Shown here in pieces: positions 48,312 through 58,657 of a DNA stretch of 64,000 nucleotides; the first letter of the stretch is position 1; every line of letters begins with the position of its first letter. The position numbers were made by a program, and so were the translations under genes. The notes below the pieces were generated by a model. It made no database searches. It saw only the letters and a list, made by a program, of their open reading frames with translations, and was not told the origin of the DNA. Where the stretch lies: NCBI GenBank assembly GCA_942159475.1, contig OW804096.1, positions 41,787,744 through 41,851,743 of the forward strand, given 5' to 3'. The stretch comes from Sthenelais limicola (lineage: Eukaryota > Annelida > Polychaeta > Phyllodocida > Sigalionidae).

Positions 48312-48711
48312 CTACACACTTCCTCCCTCTACAGGTGTAGCCATGGCGGTAAGCTCCACTTGGACAGTAATCCCATTGGGGCTAATTATAACTTGATTGA
48401 TCTCCCGGCGGCAACCAACTAGCTTCCTACAGGAGGATTTATGAACGTTCTTTACAAGACGTATACTCGCATAGTTGGATTGCTCTATACCAGTTTTGTT
48501 GACGCTTGTTTTTCTTTGGCGATTTCGTGACCTTGGAAACTCGATGATGATAGTATCAGATTTCTTTAGTTCTCCCATACAACTATACAGAAAGGGGTTA
48601 CAGCTCTGGAAGGTGATTTCCCTGGTCTTCAAGCATACACTTGTGTGATAAAAGGTTATTGATACATTTTCTGGTACAAAGCATAATGTAAAACACCACA
48701 TAATACAACAT
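48312..48711 (-). CDS. Possible terminal exon of a rhodopsin-like GPCR (degenerate TM6-TM7 and tail)
   Basis: After a TTTTCGTTTTAG acceptor the minus-strand frame reads CCIMWCFTLCFVP, ENVSITFYHTSVCLKTREIT and FQSCNPFLYSCMGELKKSD. It then continues as a basic, serine-rich tail to the stop at 48312. CF-x-P resembles the TM6 C-W/F-x-P motif, and S-C-N-P-F-L-Y resembles the TM7 NPxxY motif followed by the MG-x-x-(F/K) start of helix 8. Against this, only 26 residues separate the two prolines, when class A receptors usually have 35-45, and the region that should be TM7 is polar. It may be a degenerate receptor, a pseudogene, or chance. No exons for TM1-TM5 were found upstream on the minus strand. 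Confidence 0.3.
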
Positions 48712-48893
48712 CTAAAACGAAAAGTGGAAACCTATTATTATAGATTCACGTAGACATCCATGGAGTATCGATCTTGTGCATGTGTTCTTGAGGTCTGTGT
48801 TGTTCCTGCATGTGTAATTATTGGCGGCATCAGAGATTTGGAGCACCTTAATTTCCTCTTTTTTCTTCTTCTTTTTTCTTCTTTACCCAGAGT

Positions 48894-49110
48894 AGGCCAT
48901 AACATGGAAGAGGCAAACGTTGCAACAGCATTTTCCGAAGTTGAAGTTCCCTTTAGGGAGAATATTATATGCTGTTACCTTGGACGACTGTCACAATCAT
49001 ATCGAACTGTTGAATATTGTTCTGTATTACAATACAATATAGTTTACTGTAATATTTGTTTGTTTGTATTATGTTTAACCAGGCTGTTAAGTTCACACTT
49101 CCACTCCTGA
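48894..49110 (+). CDS. Possible terminal exon after a very strong polypyrimidine tract
   Basis: A 45-base pyrimidine tract ending CTTCTTTACCCAG precedes AGTAGGCC. The frame VGHNMEEANVATAFSEVEVP then FRENIICCYLGRLSQ is open for about 70 codons and ends in a hydrophobic stretch (NICLFVLCLTRLL) before TGA. No domain is recognised and no upstream exon was assigned. The acceptor is the main evidence. Confidence 0.25.
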
Positions 49111-49908
49111 GGTAATATTTCTGTGCCTCATCACCTGTTGCTGGGAGGAACACACTAATTAATGGGTGCTTTGCCTAATCTTTTTTTATAAGCAATGGAT
49201 ACATTCTAGATAACCTGGATAACTGGATAATCTGTGAGATTATCTATGTACCTGCATTGAAACCAGCTCAATAAAATTTCTTTAAAAAAAATAACCCAGG
49301 CAACGAGCACTGGATGGAGAAATAGCACACATAAGTCTTAGAACCCACAAATAACCGTCTCATGACTCTAGTCCAATGCCAGTACCTTAGACCATTGCAC
49401 CACCATAGTTAATTGCATAATGTATTTCCTAATATATGTAGTGGCTATGAAAAATATGTATACCTTTATTGTATATTTAAAAAAACACTTTATGACCAAA
49501 ATCTATAATTACATAACTTGATGAAATCCTTAGTCCCTAAAAACGTTTAATTAAATTTCAATATGAATTCAATATTAAATAAAAGTTAAACCTCTCACAT
49601 AGTGGGAAAACAAGCTCAATTTGTTTACAATGGCCGTGGGCCACTGTTCGCTGCCAACTTGTTCTATTGTCCTGACATTTCACTTGTAAATTGCGTCTTT
49701 AAGTAAATTTGTTTTACCAAGTGAGCCAAATGACTGATAAAATCTGGTCGGATAGCAGCATTTTGTAGCAAGAAGGATCCCATGGGTTATGGACCACCCC
49801 AGGCAATGTCGGTGTCATCTATTGCCATTTACTTCCGATTCCCTTCTGGGTGATTCAAGCAAGGGTAAATCAGGCTAGTTTCGCCTCTGATACCTTCTGC
49901 CTTTTCAG

Positions 49909-50049
49909 AATCGGACTCGCCAAACTGCTCCTATTCAGTGCATCGGAAACGATCAGGAATTTTGTACAATGTTCCGCAGCGTGACCTCCAGAATTGGGTA
50001 TACACCACAAGTCCAACCTCCTGTGCCCCTGCAAATCGAATCAGATTAA
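49909..50049 (+). CDS. Possible terminal exon, family unrecognised
   Basis: The acceptor CTCTGATACCTTCTGCCTTTTCAG is followed by a 46-codon frame NRTRQTAPIQCIGNDQEFCT, MFRSVTSRIGYTPQVQPPVP, ending LQIESD and TAA. A second frame is also open across the segment, so coding status is uncertain. Confidence 0.2.
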   Translation, partial: NRTRQTAPIQCIGNDQEFCTMFRSVTSRIGYTPQVQPPVPLQIESD

Positions 50050-53000
50050 ACGCTCCCATATGTATTCACCACCGTTTTGCCCCCAAGCATAAACAGAACT
50101 CATAGGTTACGTATGACTCGGGTATTTCTGGTAAGGCAGAGTATACCCGGGATAAGGGTTGATTGTTATTCACCCTTTTTCTCAGTCACTTCCTGATAAT
50201 TCTTTGCTCATTTCATGGGTAGTTTCCCCCGGCTCCTGGGGTTAATTGGTTATGTATGGTCGGCTATTGGCGTCATCTTTCTCGCCCAATAGAATAGTCA
50301 TTCATCTAAGAAGAGTTTACTTCCAGGCCCAATTGGAGTTTTCTTGCATGGTGCATTGTCCGAACCTCATTTCCAAGTCATTAATATTTCCATCTGTGTC
50401 AAACGGACACCCTAAATTTAAAGTGTCAGGTCCTTGAATCCCAATAGTTCTAGCTTCCTTGTAGCTGGGAAGTGTGCCAAGAAAGCAACATAAAGTTGTT
50501 CTTACATTGACAGAATATGCCTTTTCGATTATTCAGTACATTTCAGGATCCCGTTATTCGCTGAGCTATGATAAAAGTGTATTTTGGAATCGAATTTAAA
50601 CAGACATAATTGAATGTTTAGTAAGTAAAAATATGCACATATGTTTTAATCGATTGTGATATGATTTAGCTTGGACTTTGCTAAATGAAGGAACACTTAA
50701 GAAGAGTCCCTGGAATGTGCTGTAACTTAAGAACCGAGTTATTTGTGTACTTTGTGCCATCCTATTCGTTCTCTTTCAGAAATGGTCCTCCTCAGTGTCA
50801 TGAAAAACACCTAAAGGAATTGGGTTGCATCGTCATCAGGTTCTGCATACGTTTTTAAGCTTTCTTTATAACAAAAGCCCAAATTGCAATGAGGTACTTT
50901 GTCAAGAAATGAATTAAGCACAGACCCCCCTTTGATTTTAATTAGGCGCTCCTATTCACCGTATATACTGCCAAGAAAAAACTCGAGCACTGATTTATCC
51001 TGAATTTAAAAAATCTCTATGCTCCTATTCACTTGACGAATAAAAGCTAAGGTATAAATCATTAGCCTTAGTTGGCTTTTAAATACATAGCATTAAATCA
51101 GTTTATTGGATATACCGCTGGTCAATTTAAGTCAACTTGTACACCAATGTAAGGACTAGAATAAGAGGTTGTAAAACTGCAAGGGCCGTTAAAGTATAAT
51201 AATTATTTTGGTTTTCGGGCACACTTTCCACAAGCTTTGGTATCGGACTTCGCTGGTCTTGTGTGGCTTCTTTTCCCGAGCCACAATGCTCCTTGGCCCT
51301 TTGCCTTCATACAAATCATACTCCAGCTCTCTATTTGTCCTCTTTCGAGAACAGGAGCATCTCTACCGCCTTTCTGTTGGTCTTCCCCGGCAATTGCATC
51401 AGGCTCTGCTTAACAATGTAGATTTCCATTCACGTGTAAAATTGTTCCAGGCCTGCTTTTCATCAGCATGATCCGGTAGTATTTGTGGTAGAATCGGTTG
51501 ATCGATTGGGCGGGGTAAACATTCCATTGCCGGTTTTATCTTAGGCCATTGTATGACAGGTATTTGTCATACGCTTTTCTATATACACTGGATCGACCAT
51601 GGCTTTATAATTGGTAAATGGAACGTGATATCCTTAAATTAATCGATTAATGAAAGTGTGGCCTACTTTAATCCAACTTGTAGCTTCAATACCATCTATT
51701 ATCCCTAACTAACTGTTCCCTAGGGGTATTGTGAAGGATTCCATTCAGGCTATCCATCCCAATAAACCCCGCATCAAAAGGAAACTAATATTTAAAAATA
51801 CACACCCAAATCAAATTAACTTCCAGGTTTATTAGACCAGCTTTTGAACCGATGATAGGAGTCGATAGAAAGGACCCACGCAATTTATGATGAATGGAAG
51901 CAATATTTAGAGCTACATTTACTTTTTAGCTTGACAGTACCAAAATTATGGCCTGCTTCCGACCATATTATTCATTCTAAACCAAATACCATTGGAATCC
52001 TATCTATCCTTAAGAGGCAAATTTGATATGCCCTCGGGTCTGCTTTTGCTAGAGCCTCATAAGTTGCGTTTCCACATTTAAGACTGTGTTCAGCGTTATG
52101 GACAATCTTGACACTGAGTGATGGACCTTTCCTCATTTTTTGAAAGCCAATCTAAGGAAAAGCACTTTGATGAATCAAACATAGGATAGGATAGAGAGAA
52201 TGGGCTAATTGAGGCTTAACGAAAGAACGTGGGACAGGCGACTCTTAAAACTTTAGAATTCATGCATGTGCGTGGTTGAGCTCGATTGTTACTTGATGGC
52301 CCGAAATGAAATGATGGCCTATAATACTGATTTTCCAATTATATTGTCGTGTCAAACCATTAAGTTACTAATTAGCACGGAATTCAAATTCGATGGATTG
52401 ATAATTGCTGTCTAAAGTAAGCCCAATTTTATGTGATTCGTTGAAATCAACCTCAGTATTTGACCCTACGTTTTCTCAATTTCGATAATTGGTCATCGCA
52501 TTGTCTGCATCAATATAGAGTGCTTTCACTATGCTGATGGTTTGAAGAAACCAATTGTTAAAAGAATCATCGGTCGTTGTTCTAGCTACTAAAAGGCAAA
52601 ATTGTGTATCATATATAGTTAATTTGGCCCGAGTGTACATATACATACGTTTGTGCCAAATTCAAAATCCAATCCTCAAATGCACAGGAACATATGGACA
52701 CATGTATACATGTGTACTGATACCAAAGCTTTTTCTCTCACTTCGAGTCCTTTCCATGCATATATGGAACATATTACTTTACGATCCTACTCCTCCAAGT
52801 CGAACTGTTTATAGAGATGAAAGAAATGTTATACATGTAAAACCGTCTTCATTTCGCAGAAGCTCCGACAGAGGGAAGCTATATGACTGTTTGCATGGCA
52901 TGTAAAATCATTCTCACAATGGTCCTTCTGAGGATAGACGAGACTCCAGGGGCCAGTCCACTCCTATTAAAACCGGGCTGGCTGGCTACTATATGTTGCT

Positions 53001-55278
53001 GTGCAGTATATTCCAAGCGTTTAAATTCACAAAAAAGGAAACTATGTTCTGATGAAAAATGAAAAGCGATATAGGCAGTGTCCATAAAACCCTTCATATA
53101 TACTGGCATGTAAATATTTATTGTCTCTTCCACTAGCGTATGAAAGGCTTAATGTCGTGAAGTCAATACGACAAGGCGCTCTCTCTGCGCCACCCATACC
53201 ACCAGGATTAGGTAAAATAACATTAGATAAGCAAACGATGGCTTTCTGATGGGATCCATAAGCCAGGTTTGGGAATTTTGAATGCAGCATAGAATGGCAC
53301 AGGCTATCCCAACCCATATCCAGCATCATAAGCAGATTATCTCTCCTTTCTCGGGCGCTCCCACCGTCCCAAGAATGATAATCTCTCTAATGCTCTCCCT
53401 AACTCTTAATCCTGGCATTATCACCTCCCGCATTACTCAAACCAGATTCCATTATATGAAGCAACTTTGATTTATATGTCTAGGAAGTAACTCCATGTCC
53501 TCCTCTAAGTCTTATTATCTCAACGGAGCAAAGCCGCTCCTTCGGCAATGATAATCATCGGCTTCGGAGTTGTTTTTCTACAAAGTTGAATTTCGTTCTC
53601 ATCCATGCAGGATAGCTTGCGATTAAAGTCAGATGAATGAATATTGACCCTCTGCGATAGGTTCTAACTGGACAGGTCACGTCCGGTTTTACGTCAGACT
53701 ACATCTGCATTTACAATTCAGGAATGGATAATCAATACCTAGAATAAATGTCATAATCTTTTACAAACCCACGCATAGTTCACTGATTTCCGATTTCATG
53801 ATGGGCATGATTTTATAGGCTATTCCTAATGTTATTAGAGATGTTATAATGTCGCCTCCAAATCAATTAAAGCCCACATATTATATCATTTCCCTTATGT
53901 ATCAACAAAACGTTCAGTTTCAGCCCCGATCTTCAGATCCAGTTTCAACATTATTAAACATTTTCATCTATGCAAACAATATAAGGAAGCGTTAACCTTT
54001 GAAATATGTTAGTTTATTGGAAGATAAGTAGAGCTAAGTATGATCTTCAGATCCATTTTCAAAATTATCAAACATTTTCACCTATACAAGCAATATAGGG
54101 AAGCATCAACTTTTGAAATATGTAAGTTTATTGAAAGATATGTATAGCTAAAATGCTTATCTCAATGTAAGAATGTACCAATTAAATGATATGAGAAGGT
54201 ATTTTGATGTAAGAACCGAAATATATTAGGAATCCTATGTGTTTTGGAATCAAGGAGGCCTTTGGGACTTTGTTTATTGAAACAATTGTTACTATTGATG
54301 CATTCTCCTAATGACCAACGTTTAATGCCAATTGGAAAATGGACAATGGACGTATTCATATCTACTCAGTCTACCTCTAATAGGACTGTAGTTGAAATAC
54401 TAATGTTTAGAAGATGGTACATAACTTAATATATATATATATAGAAGGTGGGATATGAATCGTACTTCTATGGGGAAAACGAATGGTTATTTGAAACTAC
54501 TAACACAGGATAATAAAGACATCTAAAGAGATGACAAAACGTATAAAAACATAAACGAGTGGCATGGAAGAATTATACGCTATGTATGAGAACCACTATC
54601 ATTCCATTATATACAGGGGAATTGCAGAAGGTGCTATGACACTGATCCATGAACGGAAAGTAAAAGGACCGTTTTGCAGCTCAAAGAAACCTGTTTCGTC
54701 CACATAATAGTGGATCGAATCTTGGTCAAGGGATTTTGCCTAATTGCATAGGTAATATATGTAATTATGAACCCTGACACATCAAATGGGCGACAGTCTG
54801 CACAATCATTCCTAACTCCAAGAACCTCTCCTTATAAGTAACCACAAATCTGTGTCACATTTAAAAAAACCCACATATACTTCACGCAATCATGATTGCT
54901 GTTCCTGCGCTATTCTAGCTCAAGGGCGAGCAGCAAATGAAAGAAAGTAGTTCTCATTATAACGATCTGATCTAGCAAAACATTTTATTCAATTTCGTTT
55001 CCATTGAATGATACTTCCATTGTAATAAAAGCTTTTTCAAATCAAAATGAGCGATACTCCACTAGATTTTACATTATTGGCTCAAACATCCTCCTTTAAG
55101 ATTATAGGCAATAATAATAATCCATTTTTATTCAGTTTACGTTTACATTTGTGGTCATGCAGTGCTGAATAGGGTGGGACCATCTACATGTAGGTCTTCC
55201 AGGGCGTCCATAAAAATGATATAAGGCAACGATAACAGAGTGGGTAACAGTAATAATGGGTATAAGTACATAAGAATA
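50050..55278. other. Intergenic, no gene supported
   Basis: Contains the tandem duplication at 53928-54152 and otherwise unassigned DNA. Short ORFs (51208-51471, 52555-52905, 53042-53329 minus) carry no recognisable domain. It forms the left flank of the retrotransposon insertion. Confidence 0.45.
53928..54152 (+). repeat. Tandem duplication, 114 bp unit
   Basis: GATCTTCAGATCCAGTTTCA at 53928 and GATCTTCAGATCCATTTTCA at 54042 begin two adjacent units. They match through AAACATTTTCA-CTAT, GGAAGC-T-AAC and TTTATTG-AAGATA. The copies have diverged by scattered substitutions. Confidence 0.8.
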
Positions 55279-55392
55279 TGATTTGCATTGGTTATTATTA
55301 GCCAATGGGGCTGCATGGTCTTCGATCACCGGGCCTACTAATCCTATATAAACTCATTCATCCATGTACTAACCCTCATTCTTTCACTCGCT
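55279..55392 (+). repeat. Split direct repeat A1 (left terminus)
   Basis: 114 bp, TGATTTGCATTGGTTATTAT to CTTTCACTCGCT. It differs from A2 (59857-59970) only at 55330 (C against T). It carries a TATA box and so probably the element promoter. Homology to A2 stops sharply after CTCGCT, where the 5' leader begins. Confidence 0.95.
55344..55353 (+). promoter_or_regulatory. TATA box in repeat A1
   Basis: CTATATAAAC, a good match to TATA(A/T)A(A/T). Transcription would be expected to start about 25-30 bases downstream, still inside A1, so the RNA would begin within the repeat. An identical box occurs in A2, around 59921-59931. Confidence 0.5.
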
Positions 55393-55597
55393 GCGCTCGG
55401 GCCAATACGTTGGCATACACAGCGCACACACCTACGCCGCTTCGCCACTACACCCCACCACCCTCTACCTGGGATACCTGTCACACCACGCGGTCCCTTG
55501 ACCCTTCAGTGTGACTAGGAGTCATACACACAAAAGCTATTGCCCGCAAAGGCCACCGGCAATTATTGTAAGTAGAAACCTTTACACAATCTTAGCC

Positions 55598-55684
55598 ATG
55601 GCAGCTCGTGGGTCCACCCAGTCCGAGGGGGATGCAGCCGATATTGAACCTGTTGATGTAAAGAAGCTAACTAATAAGGACTAG
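55598..55684 (+). CDS. Probable true gag N-terminus, cut off by a frame break
   Basis: The ATG at 55598 is in strong context (TTAGCCATGG). It starts MAARGSTQSEGDAADIEPVD and runs 28 codons to TAG at 55682-55684. The main gag frame overlaps it and is open from just after the TAA at 55675-55677. In that frame the residues before its first ATG (LARLEDNIET) continue a coiled-coil-like helix. The simplest reading is one lost base near 55681 in this copy, separating the start from the body. A programmed shift is less likely because no slippery heptamer is present. Confidence 0.5.
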   Translation: MAARGSTQSEGDAADIEPVDVKKLTNKD

Positions 55685-55710
55685 CTAGGCTAGAAGACAA
55701 TATAGAGACA

Positions 55711-56631
55711 ATGGCTAAGGCAATGGCCGTTCTGGCAAAGCAGAATAACGATAAAAAGGAGGACTCTGTTAACAATTCCAAAACCTCCTCTCCTATTCGA
55801 CCTTCAGGCACTGTGAAACAAAACTTATTCGAGAACTATGAAATTAGCGACATTGTAGATAAAGACACTTCTCGCCAAAATCATTTTGATAACATGTCCT
55901 TCCTTAAGACCCAGGGAAATGCAAACCGGGCAGACGCTTTGCTACGTGCCCTACACCCTTCACTAGGCAAGACCACCGGTAAAGAAACATACGACCCTTA
56001 CCTTCATAAAATCTCCCGCTACCCTATGCCTCGCCATTTTCTCCCAAATGATCTCCAAAAAGGGGTTAAAAAACGTGATAGCCACGATGACTTGACACTT
56101 CCAGAGTTTTTAATTGGTTTCACCAGAATGATTCGTAAGGAAAAGATTACAAACCCCACAGTAGTAGCTATGATTGGTCATTTGGGACAATTGGGGGAGG
56201 ACCTTACTCGATTTGACTGGGAGCATATGCGTACATGGTCTAACACAATCTTGCACGATATCGGGCAGGAGAACTATGATTGGCGGGATTCCTCAAGGAT
56301 CTCATCTGAGAGGACCAGGGCAAACGTTATAGCGTCTATGAACTCTTCCCATATAGACAAATCTAACGTCTGTCCCCAATTTAACAAAGGGAGGTGCCAC
56401 AACACAAAATCTCACGGAAGTACGCACATACATGCATGTGCTTACTGCTGGCTCGCATATGGGGTGGAACACGACCACCCCATTACCGCATGTAATAAAA
56501 GGAAGGGCCAGGGCAACAACGGAGGCTCTCAGCCTCAAAGACCCAGTCAAAATAACCAAAACGCTAAGAAGGGCCAAAACTACAAAAAGTCATCGGGTTC
56601 CAATGACAGATCATTTGCAAAAAACGAATAA
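55711..56631 (+). CDS. Gag-like protein with C-terminal zinc-binding region (ORF1)
   Basis: A 306-codon frame, frame 1. It probably coats the element RNA in a cytoplasmic particle, as in other DIRS-order elements. Residues 1-40 are a polar, helical start. The middle (about 60-200) has a globular character without a named domain. Residues 221-261 form a cysteine/histidine cluster: C221-PQFNKGR-C229, several histidines, H-A-C243-A-Y-C246, H254, H256 and C261. It resembles the C-x-x-F-N-x-G-x-C ... H-x-C-x-x-C fingers common in DIRS/Ngaro ORF1. The tail (about 262-306) is rich in N, Q, G and K, as in RNA-binding gag tails. The ATG at 55711 is merely the first in this open frame; the natural start is probably 55598. 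The C-terminus overlaps the RT frame and carries a -1 slippery heptamer. Confidence 0.85.
   Translation: MAKAMAVLAKQNNDKKEDSVNNSKTSSPIRPSGTVKQNLFENYEISDIVDKDTSRQNHFDNMSFLKTQGNANRADALLRALHPSLGKTTGKETYDPYLHKISRYPMPRHFLPNDLQKGVKKRDSHDDLTLPEFLIGFTRMIRKEKITNPTVVAMIGHLGQLGEDLTRFDWEHMRTWSNTILHDIGQENYDWRDSSRISSERTRANVIASMNSSHIDKSNVCPQFNKGRCHNTKSHGSTHIHACAYCWLAYGVEHDHPITACNKRKGQGNNGGSQPQRPSQNNQNAKKGQNYKKSSGSNDRSFAKNE
56607..56631 (+). other. Overlap of gag and RT reading frames
   Basis: The RT frame (frame 0) is open from just after TGA at 56604-56606, while gag (frame 1) ends at TAA 56629-56631. This leaves a 25-base overlap in which a -1 shift carries ribosomes from gag into RT without meeting a stop. 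Confidence 0.85.
56619..56625 (+). promoter_or_regulatory. -1 ribosomal frameshift site (A AAA AAC)
   Basis: The heptamer A AAA AAC lies in the gag frame as gcA AAA AAC, two codons before the gag stop. This is among the most efficient known eukaryotic -1 slippery sequences and is in exactly the register needed to enter the RT frame. A stimulatory structure normally starts 5-9 bases downstream. The clearest nearby hairpin (56677-56693) starts about 51 bases away, so the structural part is unproven. Confidence 0.65.
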
Positions 56632-56676
56632 TCCCTTCCCCCCCAAACGTAAGTTTCACTATCGCAGACCACTGCC

Positions 56677-56693
56677 CCCCGCTCACAGCGGGG
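56677..56693 (+). other. GC-rich hairpin downstream of the slippery site
   Basis: CCCCGCT and AGCGGGG pair perfectly (7 bp) around a CAC loop. Extra C residues upstream could extend it with bulges. It might contribute to frameshifting as part of a larger fold, but the distance from the heptamer is not canonical. Confidence 0.4.
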
Positions 56694-56765
56694 CAATCTA
56701 ACATTCAAATCAGCGAAAGCTTCTCTCATACCACCCCCCCTCACGATAAACATATTGATGACATA

Positions 56766-58613
56766 ATGAAAATCCAGGTAGATGAGATTGTGACCAGACG
56801 ATCTCAACCCTGCCCGGTATTGGGGGAGGAGGGGGTGTATGAGGGCATCGACCCAGTAGCGGTCACCGGTGAAAAAACAATTAGTATAGATGATCCTAGT
56901 ATAACCCAGCAAAGGAGGCTATACTGGCCAAAACTTACGGGGGAGGGAAGGGACCTTGAAACTCTCAAAATCTATGACACAGTCCGGGCTACAGGTAGGG
57001 CTAATATGTTGGAGGCAAAGGTAAAGGTAACTTCCCTTCTAAAGCCAGAAAACTGGGAGGCCATAGCCACGGGCCACCCAGACGACAGAATAGTGCTAGA
57101 TGGGATTACATACGGATTCCCCCTCCAATATACAGGCCCGGTCTTGGACCGACCAAACAAATCCGCCCATAGCTCCGGTAAACAATTCCCCGCAGCCATA
57201 GACAAATATCTTGAAACAGAAACAGTAAACAATGCAATGCTAGGCCCATTCGAAGACGGCCCATTCGAATGGTATAACGTCTCACCTATCATGACAAGAC
57301 CAAAGTCAGACCCTAGTAAAAAACGCATAATCATAGATCTCTCATACCCGCCAGGAAACAATGTAAATGACTATGTCGCTAAAAACTCAATGTTTGGAAA
57401 TATACACGACCACACTCTTCCCACTATCCCCGAGGCAGTGGATACCATTAGAGGCACGGGTTTCCAATGTACCCTGGCTACAATTGACATCCAGCGAGCA
57501 TACAGGAATATTCCTACATGCCCGCTGGACTATCCGCTTCTTGCTATATCACACAGAGGCAAGATATACATTGATAAAGCAATGCCATTCGGCTCGCGTA
57601 ACAGTTCGCTCTATATGCAGAAGATAGCAAACTTTGTAGTTCGGGCATTAAAACAAAAGGGCATACACGCGTATATGTTTCTTGATGATATGCTAATAAT
57701 ACACCAGTCAGAACAGGACCCCCACGCTCAATTTGCCCAGACACTCTCACTATTTCGCAATTTGGGTCTCCCAATAGCATATGAAAAGATACAAGCCCCC
57801 TCCCCAAGAGTAACATACCTGGGAATAAACATCGACTTGTCAAAAAGGGAACTCTCAATCCCTCACAAGAAGGTACAGGAATTTCTTGCTCTCATCAGGT
57901 GGGCTATTCGCCAAGAAACACTAACTCTAGTCCAAATTCAATCGATAGTGGGAAAAATAAATCACTTGGGAAAATGCGTTTCACCGGCACGTTTATTCAT
58001 GTCTAGGATCCTTGAAACCCTTAGGCAAAATTACACCAACCACACCGTCCCGGTCACAAAACCACTTGTGGCCGACTTGAAGTGGTTCATTCGCTTTCTG
58101 GTGACTTATAATTGCAAATCAATCATACACACCAGCCCACCGGTCAAATCAATTGTGGCCGACTCCTGCCTCACAGGCGGGGGCGCCTCCGACATGACAA
58201 ACTATTATGAATTGGTCTATCCACACAAGATTGCTGTGAGCTACCACATATCCATTCTCGAATGTTTAAATTGCTTAGTCGCTCTCAGAATGTTTGTGTC
58301 TGAGAAGGACAGGAATACTACAATTGAACTGTGCTGTGACAATTCCGCAACCATTCACACACTGAGGGCGGGGCGGGCACGCGACCCCATACTGTGTGCA
58401 ATAGCAAGGGCTGTGTGGTGGATACAGGCCAAATACAACTTGCATATTGTATACACTCACGTCCCTGGTGTTGAAATGATCTTAGCCGATGCTCTCTCTC
58501 GGGCACATACATCCCAAGAATACAGAGCCACAGCAGACGAACTTATAACTAAACATAAAATCAAAAAACTTACTCCTCCTGTCTATGTGACTAATTTCAA
58601 GCAATTTATTTAA
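56766..58613 (+). CDS. Reverse transcriptase - RNase H (ORF2)
   Basis: 615 codons from the first ATG, with the open frame extending back to 56607. It copies element RNA into DNA and degrades the RNA strand. RT motifs in order: TIDIQRAY with D241 (motif A), KAMPFGSRNSS (motif B) and MFLDDMLI with D307-D308 (motif C). The catalytic aspartate triad is complete. RNase H follows: VADSCLTGGGA (D466), SILECLN (E499), CCDNSA (D525) and ILADALSR (D575), the full D-E-D-D set. No protease, methyltransferase or DDE integrase is present. ATG 56766 may not be used; the -1 shift at 56619-56625 would yield a gag-RT fusion instead. All catalytic residues are intact, so the enzyme could be active. Confidence 0.93.
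   Translation: MKIQVDEIVTRRSQPCPVLGEEGVYEGIDPVAVTGEKTISIDDPSITQQRRLYWPKLTGEGRDLETLKIYDTVRATGRANMLEAKVKVTSLLKPENWEAIATGHPDDRIVLDGITYGFPLQYTGPVLDRPNKSAHSSGKQFPAAIDKYLETETVNNAMLGPFEDGPFEWYNVSPIMTRPKSDPSKKRIIIDLSYPPGNNVNDYVAKNSMFGNIHDHTLPTIPEAVDTIRGTGFQCTLATIDIQRAYRNIPTCPLDYPLLAISHRGKIYIDKAMPFGSRNSSLYMQKIANFVVRALKQKGIHAYMFLDDMLIIHQSEQDPHAQFAQTLSLFRNLGLPIAYEKIQAPSPRVTYLGINIDLSKRELSIPHKKVQEFLALIRWAIRQETLTLVQIQSIVGKINHLGKCVSPARLFMSRILETLRQNYTNHTVPVTKPLVADLKWFIRFLVTYNCKSIIHTSPPVKSIVADSCLTGGGASDMTNYYELVYPHKIAVSYHISILECLNCLVALRMFVSEKDRNTTIELCCDNSATIHTLRAGRARDPILCAIARAVWWIQAKYNLHIVYTHVPGVEMILADALSRAHTSQEYRATADELITKHKIKKLTPPVYVTNFKQFI
58595..58613 (+). other. Overlap of RT/RNase H and recombinase frames
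   Basis: The recombinase frame (frame 2) is open from just after TAA at 58592-58594, and RT ends at TAA 58611-58613. Moving from RT to recombinase also needs a -1 shift, but no X-XXY-YYZ heptamer occurs in register. Reinitiation or a separate mRNA is therefore as likely. Confidence 0.75.
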
Positions 58614-58657
58614 CAGATTCGGGACTCGACTCATATCTCAGGGCAGCTGAGAGCCGG

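Noticed and set aside
53520..53575. Possible foldback fragment (CTCCTTCGGC ... CGGCTTCGGAG)
   Set aside because: The pairing is short and interrupted, and the similarity to the GATGC-rich foldback family is too weak to assign.
55305..55514. ORF of 69 codons in the retrotransposon left end (and its twin at 59883-60143)
   Set aside because: It lies in the non-coding A repeat and leader, diverges at the end of the repeat and has no conserved product.
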